From assembly GCA_039583875.1 (NCBI GenBank), contig CM077153.1:113332568-113396567 (forward strand): DNA of 64,000 bases. Direction: 5' to 3'. The notes below the pieces were generated by a model. The model was given only the letters and a program-made list of their open reading frames with translations, had not been told where the DNA came from and did not search any database. How positions within the stretch are numbered: position 1 is the stretch's first letter; every line of letters begins with the position of its first letter. Of this stretch, positions 34,601-45,422 are shown piece after piece. This DNA is from Platanthera guangdongensis (lineage: Eukaryota > Streptophyta > Magnoliopsida > Asparagales > Orchidaceae). The position numbers and the translations under genes were made by a program.

Positions 34601-36433
34601 AGATTGAGTTCATCTTTGGAAGTTACGATGAGTAAAGTGTTGGATTGGCTAGCGTTAGGTAGAGCTCGGGATCGACGAAAGATCGTTTTTCCGAGGGGAG
34701 GAAGTGTCAAATACTCTAGGGTTAGATCCAGTACAACAAGGAAAGGTTAGGGAAACTTCATAGCAACTAACAATAGTAAGTGCCTTGCGAAAGGGAGCCT
34801 TGGGCATAATCCAATCATAATTCCTAGTGCCTTTGAGAGCCCTTCACGGGGTATACCTTGGGCAGTCCTAGGCTAACCTAAGTTGTAGGTAACTAAATTA
34901 CAAGAGTAACTAGTGTAACTAGGGGTTCACTCAAACTATCCTCGATGTCACAAAATGCTAGGTTGGGTCACTCGGGCAATAGGCGCGGTGGATATGGTGA
35001 TGGGCAGGTTGGCCCGGCGAGCTTTGGCTCGGGTGTTTTCTGTGATGGGCAGGTTGCCCCGGCGAGCTTTGGCTCAGGTGTTGTCTGTGATGGGCAGGTT
35101 GGCTCGGCGAGCTTTTGCTCGGTTGTCGTTTGTGACGGACGGGTTGGTCCAGGGAGCTTAGGTTTGGTGGTGATACATTAAGGTTGCATGTGCATAAATT
35201 ATAAGATTGTGGGTCTTCGGTATTGGAGAGTCGATGCACCGACGCCAATACGTTGACTCGGTAAGTGTGGTTTAGCACTTTTCCAAATAAAGTCTAGTGC
35301 GCCAGCCGGCAAGAGTACGCAGGAGCTCCGCTTAGTGCACCAGCATTGAGGCGTACGATAGGTCTGACTGGTAGTGAAATTACCAGTTTAGAGGTTGGCG
35401 AGGCCCAACCCACCGCTTCTGTTTGCCACTACGAAGGTATCCTGGGAGGTTCGGCTCCAGAAAGGGGGAACTAAAGGTCTGTGTACACAGAGTCGAGTGG
35501 GTGAGTTGCACATGCATGTTCACATCATGGCATAATTGTATTTCATGGCATAATCATTGCATATAACCCGACACTTATTTTATAAGTGGTATGGGGCGCT
35601 TATACAATAGGCCCTGCAGAACGACCCCTTGGTTTATAAGCTCGTGCGAGCATGCTTATAAGTTAAGGTTTATTTCAGTAAATATAAATATATAATTGCT
35701 AGAAAACCGACACCCTATCGTATAAATTGGTATGAGACTTTTTATACGATAGTAGCCCTGCAAAAGATCCTTTGGCTTATGTGTTATCATATAAGTTAAG
35801 GTTACTTCTCTTGTTCAGTTTTTCATACCTCTATTACTGCCTTATATACTATAGAACTGCTAGGTTAGTTCCGCCACCATCTCCTTATTTGTTATTCTCC
35901 ACTTTCATGTCCTCTCCTCTCTTCCTCCCCGCTCGATGCCTAGGAGCCATGGGGGAAGGGGCGGGGGATGATAGGACTTAGTATTTTAGACTAACGGTTT
36001 TCGAACCACATCATGTTAGGGGACCGTGGAGCCCAGCATGGAGGAGCAGCCCCGGAGGTCGGCACGCTTGGAGATGGGGCAATCTAGTACCGAAGTTCAG
36101 ATGGCAGGGACTGTGAGTCCTGTTCGGTACTAGTGGTTTTAGTTTTGCTTCCGCGATGAGAGATATGTAGTGACGATTTGATGTACTGGGCATGAGACCA
36201 AGATTTTAGTATTTTGTTATATCTATGGACACTCCCTTCGGGGAGATTATTTTTATGTGGACTTGCCTTTTATTATTTTGCTACAGTTGTGATCGATTTG
36301 GCCGGCAGGATCGGCATTTTGTAGTGATGACCATCCCAGGCGTGAAGGTGTCACCGCAAAGCAGCAATTCTGGGCCTAAGACCCCAGTGTTTCAAAAAAA
36401 AAACGGGGGGGGGGGGGGGGGGGGGGTCTTACA

Positions 36434-36603
36434 AGTGTTATCAGAGCAGACCTCGATCGAAAGTAGCAGTCCACAACCCCTGGGTCACCCCTGCGTAGGT
36501 TTAGTTTGGGGACACACTAAGCAGTGGAAGCACTAGTGTGGCCATATGGGGGATCACATGTAAATTGTCCACTTTTAATTAGTTTTGAGTCAATTACTTA
36601 CAA
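36434..36603 (+). promoter_or_regulatory. Y primer-binding site and leader
   Basis: AGTGTTATCAGAGCAGA directly after the LTR resembles TGGTATCAGAGC, the initiator tRNA-Met site, with one base changed. The rest up to the ATG at 36604 is leader. Confidence 0.7.
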
Positions 36604-38726
36604 ATGGAGTTTGTTACGCAGCCCCCAGCACAGCCTATGCCACAGGGCGGAGTCCAGCAGACTCTGATTGTTGCACCACCTCCCCCAGTCCCCACTCAGT
36701 TCCTACAGTCAGAGATGGGGCAGACTCTGACAGCTATCTTGGAGGCTTTTATGGCTAAACAAGTTCCGGCTCCGCAGCCAAACCAGGGGGCCAACTGGCT
36801 GAGTATAATCCGAGGACTTTCTCCCCCATCCTACTTGGGGACAGATTCGGCCACAGACGTGCGGAGTTTTCTAGGACTTGCCAGTTACTACCGGAAGTTC
36901 GTGGAGGGATTTTCTGGTATTGCCCTTCCACTAACATCCCTGAAGAGGAAGGAGATGCCCTTTGTCTGGAACCCACGGTGCGATGTTGATTTTCAGGTGC
37001 TGAAGGATCGACTCACCTCGGCTCCTATACTAGCCCTCCCTTCGGGGAAAGAAGGATTCCAGGTCTACACCGACGCTTCCTACCAGGGCATGGGTACAGT
37101 GCTGATGCAGAATGGTCATGTGATGGTGTATGCCTCACGACAGCTGAAGAAGCATGAGCAGAAATACCGTGTTCATGACTTAGAGATAGGAACAGTCATA
37201 CTTGCTCTGAAGGTCTGGCGGCACTGTCTGTATGGTGTACACTGCGACATATACTCCGACCACAAAAATTTGAGGTATGTGGACACGTAGAAAGAGCTGA
37301 ATATCAGGCAGAGGCGGTGGGTGGAGCTCCTAGCAGATTACCAGTACGAGATGCACTACCACCCTATGAAGGAGAATGTGGTGGTAGATGCGCTGAGCCG
37401 GAAGGCCATAAACTCTAGAGCAGGTACGCAGTTGATGTCCTTGGAGTTATTTCAGATGTTAGAAAAGATGCAGATATCCTTGGTATCCGAGGATAACCCT
37501 GAGCTATACCGTTAGTACCTAGCTTCGTTGGTTGCCCTAGATGACATTCGAGACCGAGTCAGAGATGGGCAGAGGCAGGATGCACAGCTAGAGCCGAAAT
37601 TCCGGGCCTTAGAAGCAGGCACAGCTGGAGATTACTCACTGAGGGATGGTCTAGTGTGTTTCAGAGGACGGATTTACATACCAGAGGGAGGCCAGGTCCG
37701 GGAAGATATCATGATGGAGTCTCATTGCAGTCGCTATTCAGTACACCCGGGAGTTACGAAGATGTCTGCGTACCTGAAAAAGACCATGTACTGGCCAGGC
37801 ATGAAGAAGAATATCACCTACTTTGTGACCCATTGCGAGGCATGCCCACTGGTGAAGGCAGAATGCAGAAACCCCGCAGGATTACTGCAGCCGCTCCCAG
37901 TGCCAGAGTGGAAGTTCGATGATATCGCGATTGACTTCATACACGGGCTTCCTCGATTGCGGACGGGAAATGATTGTTTCTGGGTGATCGTCGACCGGCT
38001 GACAAAGGTAGCCAGATTTATTCTGATCCGAAAGGATGACTCGGTTACTGTGCTGGTTCGGAAATTCGTGGAGTAATTCGTTCGTTATCATGGTGTACCC
38101 AGGTCGACTGTATTGGATTGGGATGGACGGTTTACGTCCAGGAAGTGGAGATCAGTGCAGACTTACTTGGCCACTTCTCATTCAGTACAACCTTCCATTC
38201 CCAGACTAATGGGTAGACGGAACGCACGAATCGGATCTTGGAAGATCTATTCCAACTTTGCATATTGGATTGCAGTGAGCCTTGGGAGAAGCTATTGCCA
38301 CTGATCGAGTTCTCATATAACAACAGCTACCAGTCCAGCATAAGGATGGCTCCTTATGAGGCCTTATACGGACAGAGGTGTAGGACTCCGCTATCATGGA
38401 TACAGGACGAGGATCAGAAGGATTTGGGTTCGGAGTTTGTTGAGGACACCGAGACCAGGTGAGGTTGATACGGGACAGGATGCTAGAGGCACAGAGCCGA
38501 CAGGCTAATTATTACGACGCTCGGCATGGTCAGGTGGAGTTCCAGGTGGGGGACAAGGTGTTCTGGAATATCCGACCGATGCATGGGGTTTCACGGGTAC
38601 GCGATCGGAAGAAGAAGCTCAGCCCAAGATATATGGGGCCTTATAGGATGCGGGAGTGGATCAGTCCCTCGGCTTATAGGCTGGAGCTGCCACCGGAGCT
38701 GGGAAACCTACACGACGTGTTCCATA
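36604..38726 (+). pseudogene. Y gag-pol remnant: gag N-terminus fused to RNase H, then integrase
   Basis: The first frame (36604-37290) starts as gag (MEFVTQPPAQP, then RGLSPPSYLGTDSATD) and switches straight into the end of RT (VRSFLGLASYYRKFVEGF) and RNase H (FQVYTDASYQGMGTVLMQ). Most of gag, all of protease and the RT fingers and palm are deleted. Integrase follows with a zinc module (HCSRYSVHPG, HCEACP), DFIHGLP, and a damaged second half. Stops at 37288 (TAG), 37513 (TAG), 38074 (TAA) and 38214 (TAG) each sit where CAG or CAA is expected. The last frame (38459-38726) ends LPPELGNLHDVFHM at the Z insertion; its chromodomain end is at 14335-13979. Confidence 0.85.
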
Positions 38727-39497
38727 TGTTAACCCCTCAGTCCGCAACATCCTACAAGATGCCAAGACCCTCCTTTCAACACTCGCGGACTCAATTAGGC
38801 AGTCCGCCCAGTCCGTCAATATAGCAGCAATCGGCCACCAAGGATGATCCCCCAGCGGCGGACTCAACGCTCTATTCGCTAGTCCGCCATGCCTAAGGAT
38901 CTATAGATTCTCTATAACGGCGGATGCAGTGTCTCGTCCGCCCAGGTCGTCGTCCTCCAGTAGGATCGCGCCTAGCAGCAGCAGATGGAAGCTCCAGCCC
39001 GCGAGCCCAGTCCGCCCCTTCTGTACGGACTGGTGTGTTCTATCTTTTTGCTTCCCGTCACCGCTGCCCGGTTCTCCTGTACCCCGGGCAGCCGTTTGTT
39101 TTAGCCCTGCCCGTTTGGGCAGGCCCCCCATCCTATAAATAAGGGGGAGGTGGTGCACCCAAGGGACGCTGACTCGTGCCCAGGAGCCTACTTGTTAAAG
39201 GCTGCGGACTCGAATCTTCTGCCTTGCGGACTCCAGCTTGCTCTGCTCTTATCTTCCTTTTTTCCTTCACCTGTAACCAAACCTTTCTTCAATCAAGGAA
39301 AAGCCCGTTGCAAGAGAGGCATTCAGGCCGCGACGGGCGAAGTCTGTTGTTGTCGTGGCTCACGGCCCTGCTGCTTTTTCCTGCTCTCGTCCACTTAGTA
39401 GATTGCTACTCGCAGTCTCTCCTTTCCTTTCGTTTCCCTTGTGCTCGAACCGTTAGCTGGTGCTGCTCGATCCCCTTTGCATTTTCATGCATCAACA
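38727..39497 (+). repeat. Z 5' LTR
   Basis: 771 bp, TGTTAACCCC to GCATCAACA. TATAAATA at 39134-39141 follows the palindrome CCTGCCC-GTTT-GGGCAGG (about 39106), a layout shared by Z and V LTRs. Then comes the conserved GTTAACACGCGACCTTCAGA. Confidence 0.9.
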
Positions 39498-39549
39498 GTT
39501 AACACGCGACCTTCAGATTCGAGTGTCATTTTGAATTCAGCGGATATAA

Positions 39550-40432
39550 ATGTCAGACCGCAGAGCCCACTCTTCAGACCGCTCCAGTTCTTTAGAGGAC
39601 TCCCTCTAGGATGCAATTGAACAAGCTCACTTTGAGGCCAAGCAGTCCCGCATTCCGACTGACCAGCGTCTCGACACGATCAGCCAAGCCCTGCTTGTCT
39701 TAACCCAGCGGCTTGCTCCTCAGGCCGCAGCACAACCAGCGGACTCACCGGTCCGCCAGACTCCAGCTCGCCGAACTCCGCTTCGGCAGTCGCCAGCCAC
39801 TCCTCGGAATCCTGCTCAGTTCTCCGCCCCTCTGCGCCCTCAGGAGGAGCAGTTTGCTTTCAGGAATTTCTTCAGAGAAGCTGCCAGGGGCACTCCTGCC
39901 CGCCAGCTTCATTTTGCTGACCGCCAGTCCGCCGAGCCCGCGGACTCCCCTGCTTCAGTCCGCCCCTTCTAACCTGCTAAGTTCGAGACTCCGTCTCCCT
40001 TCGTTGATCGAATCCGATGGGAGTCGGCTCCGAACAACTTCAGAGAGCATCGCCTTCCCTTCTATTCGGGGGAGACTGACCAGTCTCTCACCTCCAAGCA
40101 TTTGAAGGGGCATTTGCTTTGAGATGCCTCTCAGATGCCATCAAGTGTAAACTCCTGGTAACCACTCTCGAAGGACAGGCGAGAGAGTGATTCTATGAGC
40201 TGCCTTCGGGAACAATTTCTTCTTTCGCTGAGCTTCGCAGCGAGTTGTTGCTTCGGTTTGCTACCTCCAAGAAGAGGAAGGATGGGCCAGCTGCCCTCTT
40301 TGAAATCAAACAAAGGGACAACGAATCAGTGGCGAGATTCGTTGATCGCTTTCAAAAGGAGATCCAAGGGGTAAGGAATGTGAACCCGATTATTACAAGG
40401 TCGCCTTGATCCATGGCCTCCGCCTGATAAGG
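39550..40432 (+). pseudogene. gag: Z gag, decayed
   Basis: Starts MSDRRAHSSDRSSSLEDSL with a stop immediately after. It can be followed through several stops and frameshifts by comparison with V gag (QRLDTISQALL, FVDRIRWESAP, DAIKCKLLVTTLEGQ, FVDRFQKEIQGVRNVN). It ends in ALIHGLR at the internal deletion, so the zinc knuckle is missing. Confidence 0.75.
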
Positions 40433-40433
40433 A

Positions 40434-41869
40434 ATGTTCCCAATATACTATGTTAGCCATATCCTGAAGAGTGCTGAGACACGGTATCCGATCTTGGAGA
40501 AGTTAGCCTTGGCACTAGTCATGTCAGCCCGCAGACTCCGTCCATATTTCCAAGTGCACTCGATTCAAGTCGTCACCGATCAACCTTTGAAGAGTGTGTT
40601 GGAGAAGCCGGACCATTCTGGCAGATTAGCTAAGTGGGCAATAGAGTTGAGTGAATTTGAAATCTCTTATGTGCCCAAGACAGCCATCAAAGCTCAAGTC
40701 CTAGCAGACTTCCTAATTGACATGCCAGAGTCCAGTTCTGATCGAGCAGAAAGGTCACCTTTGGCTTGGACCATCTATGTTGATGGTGCCTCAGGCAGAA
40801 GTTCTTCTAGAGCAGGAGTGATTCTCATTAATCCAAACGGTGTCAAATTGGAACAGGCCATCAAGTTTTACTTTCCAGTAACCAATAACCAGGCCGAGTA
40901 TGAAGCTCTGCTAGCAGGCTTGAGACTTGCAAGGGAACTCAGAATCGATCATGTTCACATCAAAACCGATTCTGTTGTAATGGCGTCGCAAGTCCTTGGC
41001 AATTTTGAGACAAGAGAGGCTATATTGAAGAAGTATCTGGCTCTTGTGAAGATAGAGATCGACAAGTTCAAGAGCTTCATCATTGAGCATATTTCTAGAA
41101 CCGAGAACGAGGAGGATGATGTTCTTGCTAAGCATGGGATGCCATCAGGAGGAACAACTTCCGAGCTTTTCTGCCCGGCAGTGGAGGAAGGAGAATTGAT
41201 GCAAGTAGATCAACGTCCCTCCTGGATGGACCCATTCATTCTCTATCTGTCAACAGAAGATTTCCACCATTCAGTCAAGGATAAAAAAAAATTCAGAATA
41301 AAAGCAACACATTATTTCTTACTGGTAGGAATCCTTTATGGAAGAACATTCCTTTCTAACATGTCCCGGTGTGTTTCAGAAGAAGAAGCTCCCCTTCTTT
41401 TACAAGAAGTTCATTCAGGAGAGTGTGGAAGTCACTCGGGAGCAAGAACCTTGGAAAGGCGGATCCTGCGGCAGGGATATTTCTGGCCCACTATGAAGAG
41501 AGACTCTGAGATCTATGCTAGAAAGTGTATTCAATGCCAGAAGTTTGCTCCACTTCAACTTCAAGCAGCTCAGTCACTCGGATTGATTGCAACTCCTTGG
41601 CCCTTTGCGGTTTGGGGGATGGATCTCATTGGTCCTTTTCCCATGGCAAGCGGACAACGGCGTTTCATCATTGTAATGATCGACTACTTCAGCAAGTGGA
41701 TTGAAGCCAAGGCATTGGCTAAGACAACTACTGAGGTCATCAAAAACTTCATTTGGGGAGAGATTGTCTGCCGACATGGAATTCCTATGGCTATAAACAC
41801 TGATAATGGGCCACAATTCAACAACTCAGAGATGATAGATTTTTGCAAGCAGGTCGGAACAGAGCTGCG
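40434..41869 (+). pseudogene. pol: Z RNase H, second RNase H and N-terminal integrase
   Basis: Open frame. First comes the end of the RT-linked RNase H (PIYYVSHILKSAETRYPILE, VPKTAIKAQVLADFLID). Then a second RNase H of the archaeal-like type that marks the Tat group, with active-site motifs YVDGAS, NQAEYEALL, KTDS and a changed EDDVLAKHG. The integrase zinc module is complete (HSGECGSHSGA and CIQC). The core has WGMDLIGPF and NTDNGPQF, then is cut at GTELR at the inversion breakpoint; the ORF runs on into X LTR. The remaining part is at 21832-21229. Confidence 0.85.
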
Positions 41870-42971
41870 GTTGTTTACCAGTACGATTTCCTTCATACAC
41901 AGGCGGAAGCGTTCGTGCGCGATTAAAATGCATGGGTCAACGCATCTTCATCAACAAGCTTGGCCTATAAGTTAATAATGCACGGTTACCGCACGGTCAT
42001 TCGCCAGACAGTGCGTGACTATTTTTCTGACCTGCTTCTATTTAAGCACAGATTTTCCTCCAATTTAAAGACCGGACTTCAGCCATTCCAGTCGCCATTT
42101 AGGGCAAAGTTCTATTGTTTCCCTTCATTCTCCACTGTGCAGAGGCCTCCGGGCAAGCTTTTAATGCCAAATTAAAGCCGGAGCTTCTTCTCGGCGTCCT
42201 CCCTCATCCTTGAGCTTCAAGAAGAGTTTGATCTAGCTTTCTCCGTCAAGTTAGGAGAAGTTTCTACCATCCTACACCGGATCATGACACGAAGAAGACA
42301 GGTCCATTAGTACTTAGTGACAACCTCCTCTACCCCGGAAGCAGTTGAGGACCGAGCTAGGACGCGGATTGACAACCTGGCTATTCCTTCCGTGAATCCT
42401 CAGCAAGACCGTCGGATCTGGTTGATTTTGCACACTCTCTTCCTGTTTTATTGTTGATAGTGTAGTTTGATCTCTTTGTATATGATAAAGTGTGCTTAAT
42501 GTAATATATGTTTGTATACAATTTTGTCTATTTGATTTTATATTTATGTTTTTTTGCTTGAGGTGCGCCATTTCCTTCTGCCACCACATCTAGTTTTGCC
42601 GCTCTAGCTATTGCTAGAGGCGTGCGTAGCGAAGAGGTGCTCTTGACCCTCATTCTGCCATTCTAACCACCTCATCTGCAAGACTACTCGTCCATCCGCC
42701 TAGCGATTTGGTGCATAGCGGCCAGTGTAGTTTTCCATCCCGCCTGGCGAAGCATCGCACAGTGTCGTTGCATAGGAGTAGTTTATTATCATATTACTTT
42801 CTTTTTCCGCAACAATCAAAACCCACCTTCGTAAACTCTGACCTAAGCACTTAAATATAAAGTCCTCAAAATAAACTCCACCTTACTGTGTTCCTTGAGA
42901 GATCGATACTTGGTGACTTTCACCCATTTTATATTACTTGTGCAACCGGTACACTTGTCGTTAAACGTTCA
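41870..42971 (+). repeat. X middle LTR, 3' part
   Basis: Begins TTGTTTACCAGTACGATTTCC, homologous to TGTTTTTACCCGTGCGATTTCC at 46014 inside the complete LTR, and ends ACGTTCA at 42971. With 21833-22409 it makes about 1.68 kb. Confidence 0.8.
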
Positions 42972-43554
42972 TGGCGTCCCTCTCCACCTCGGCTTGGTTC
43001 TAGCGGATTACTTCATTCACCAGGCCACGTACGTGCCTCTGAAGGCCATCAGTGGTTCGCACTTTACTACGCGAATCGCCAAGGGATTAGGAGTTTTTGA
43101 CACTTTTCACGCCATGTCTCCCGTTTGCCATGGCGATTTCATCTTGGCCACCATGATGACTGCCTTCAGATTGGTACGTCGCGTTTCCTCTGGCAGTTCA
43201 TGGCGCTTCGTTATTCATACTATGGAGCCTGAGCAGCCAACTAGGGCTTTTTCTGCTGATGCAGGATCCTCTTCAGAGTCCCTCTGGATCGACGATGTCG
43301 TTCCGGTCCATCCCGTGCCCCTGGCACCAGCACCTTCTTTTGCCCATGCCTCGCATCGTACGAGTTTCGCGGAGGATTGTCCCAACTTCTACGCACGACA
43401 TATGCAGATGGAGGAGCTGTTGCGCGAGCAACACGACATGATGATGCGCATTGTTGACCTTCTTCAGGTGCCCCCTGCTGCCCCTGCTCGATCTTCTACT
43501 TCTCGTGCCCGTACTCCGCTTCCGCCTCCATCTTTTCCCGATCAGCCTGAGTGA
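42972..43554 (+). pseudogene. X Athila-type ORF, C-terminal fragment
   Basis: The frame enters from the LTR (VPLHLGLVLADYFIHQATYV, ISGSHFTTRIAKGLGVFDTF) and runs to a stop at 43554 with a His/Pro/Ser-rich end (MQMEELLREQHDMMMRIVDL, then PPAAPARSS). Layout and wording resemble the end of the ATHILA ORF-1 group, by memory only. The 5' part and pol are missing; the LTR joins it directly, so it has no start of its own. Confidence 0.5.
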
Positions 43555-45422
43555 CTGCTGCTTTTCTCCTTGGATGGGGTTGTGTGTTGTTTTTCTTCAT
43601 TGTTTGTGTTTTTGTTGAGTTGACTGATTATGCATTTACTTTATTCAGCTAGGGATTCGTCCCCACGGTGGTTAGTAGATATATTGTTTGTAGTGCCTTT
43701 CGTTCTTTTGTCACTGTGCTTAGTTTTGTTTTATATACGTGATGACTTTGTTTAGTTTAATAACTTGCAAGCATTGCTTAGATTAAATTTGTTATGGCTT
43801 TGTGTATACATTTTTTTTGCGGAGCTCCCCCCTTGCAGGTATTCAAGGCAAATTCGCATTGGCAGGGTTGTGATTCTTCGTATGGCGGACTTGCTTCTGT
43901 GTTTTCACGCGTCTTCTGGTATGCTCACCAGCTGAGCAATGGGTAACCTCTTCCCTTATCTCTATCTGATTTTAATTTCGATATCATATACGGTGTAGCT
44001 TAGTTTAAGTCTGGGGGAGAGCCAGTATTTGTTACCTTTTGCACGCGCACATTTCATTTGCATACTTGAAGCTTTTATTGTTTATATTTTGATTAGTTCA
44101 TCACATCGCACACCACTGCACCCACATGAGCGCCTGCTTAGTTGTTAGCGTGCTGCGAGTTAAACTCGTTTCTTTTATATGATTTGGGAAAATTTTTGTG
44201 TTGGTATAGGATTATGAGATAGAGTAAAATGTTGACCCTGCTGTGCTCCTAGTCAAGTTCTCTCGTCTCGTGTAGAAATTGGAGAGATTTAATATTTCTA
44301 TACGCTTATAATATTATATTTTTCTAATTGCGTAAATACTATTTATTCTACTCAAAAAATGGTGAATCTGTTGTGAATCCGACTGTAGCTTAGGGACGTG
44401 TGTAGACGGCCGTTAGATTCGTATTACTCGAGTAGGGAGGATGGTTAGTCTTTCTCGTTGGCTAAGAACATGCCCCAAGCTATTCTTGAAGCATGGGTAT
44501 AGGTTAGTTCAATCGCATAAGCGTGATGTAGGCCATCATTCTGGCCCGGTTGAGCTTTGTACCATTCCTAACGTCTTATCCTTGTTAGTCCCGTTGTGCC
44601 TACCCTTACTTTTGATTCAGCTCCACCATTATTTCACCAAACCCTCATAGTCGATCCTAGTCGCACACCCAAGTCAAGCTTTAGTGTTTTACATTTTCAT
44701 TTTGGGGTGTTGATGTGGTGATATTTCTTGTAATATGTGGATGTGCTCCAAAGTTTTTATTTGCTGAATTTGTTAAAATAAAAACATGATTTGAAAAAAA
44801 TATACAAAAAAATATATAATTGCGAAAAAGAAACATGAGAAGAAAAAGTATAATTGAAAATTCTATTTGAGATGAGATTGTATTTGGAGTAAGTGGTGCA
44901 CACACCCATATTCTAAAAAAATTAAGTCTGGGGGTGCGGTGTATCTGCATGTATTTTGGTTAGGTGTGTAGCCTTCTTATTTATCTATGTTTACCTCACC
45001 AAAACCTTTGCCCATCTTTTCACCTAAAGTTCTACTGATTCGTGGTGAACCAAACAAGTGACGTGGAGAGAGTGCAAACAGGCAAGCATATGGTCACCAA
45101 CATTGGTGGATTCCTTTGCAGGTTATCCCGAGCCCCGATCTTTGGCATTGTTCTCAATAGCAATTAGTCTACTTTCTCCCTACCCGTGACCGGAAGATTC
45201 ACCGTGATTTGATTTTTGAGTAGTAATAAACTCTAGAAACGCATTGTTAATAGTATAAACTATTTTGTATACTTAAAAATTTCCTCTATTATATTTTTAT
45301 GTGTGCGAGCATGCGACTTCGCATGGTACTCCTTATCTTAATTTCTATGTTAGCTAGTTTATTTTCCCTATCTTCAAAGATCTTGTTTGCTCGGGACACG
45401 CAAACAGGTAAGTCTGGGGGTG
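43555..45422 (+). other. X 3' noncoding region
   Basis: No gene. From about 43975 it is homologous to 7340-8800. It ends in the polypurine tract AAGTCTGGGGGTG at 45409-45421. Confidence 0.65.

Larger units (their letters stand above)
22435..36433 (+). repeat. Y 5' LTR, interrupted by W
   Basis: Starts TGTAACATCCC at 22435 and ends TCTTACA at 36433. W (22836-31642) splits it into 401 and 4791 bp, together about 5.19 kb, matching the 3' LTR. It has a four-unit 45-bp minisatellite at 34997-35160, one unit more than the other LTR, and a G22 run at 36405-36426 near the end. Parts 31643-36433 contain no gene. Confidence 0.85.
21833..41869. other. Inferred inverted segment, about 20 kb
   Basis: Flipping this segment joins Z integrase ...GCTGCG to ATCAGTTC..., joins the two parts of X's middle LTR (577 + 1102 bp, close to the 1695-1705 bp of the complete ones), puts both Y LTRs in one orientation around one pol, and puts Z's two LTRs in one orientation. 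Breakpoints share about 4 bases (TGCG/TTGC) and have no long repeat. The exact edges are uncertain by a few bases. Confidence 0.8.
38727..41869 (+). mobile_element. Z (Tat element), 5' half
   Basis: LTR 38727-39497, candidate primer site, decayed gag, and RNase H-integrase up to the inversion breakpoint. Between gag (LIHGL, 40420) and RNase H (PIYYVSHIL, 40437) about 2.5 kb present in V is deleted, so protease and RT are absent. Confidence 0.85.

Noticed and set aside
34945..35181. Repeat-rich ORF of 78 codons
   Set aside because: It is the 45-bp minisatellite inside the Y LTR read in frame; the copy in the other LTR has a different unit number.
14336..41869. Z halves as two unrelated solo fragments
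   Set aside because: The integrase halves meet with about 6 bases missing and the outer flanks rejoin Y pol, which chance would not give.
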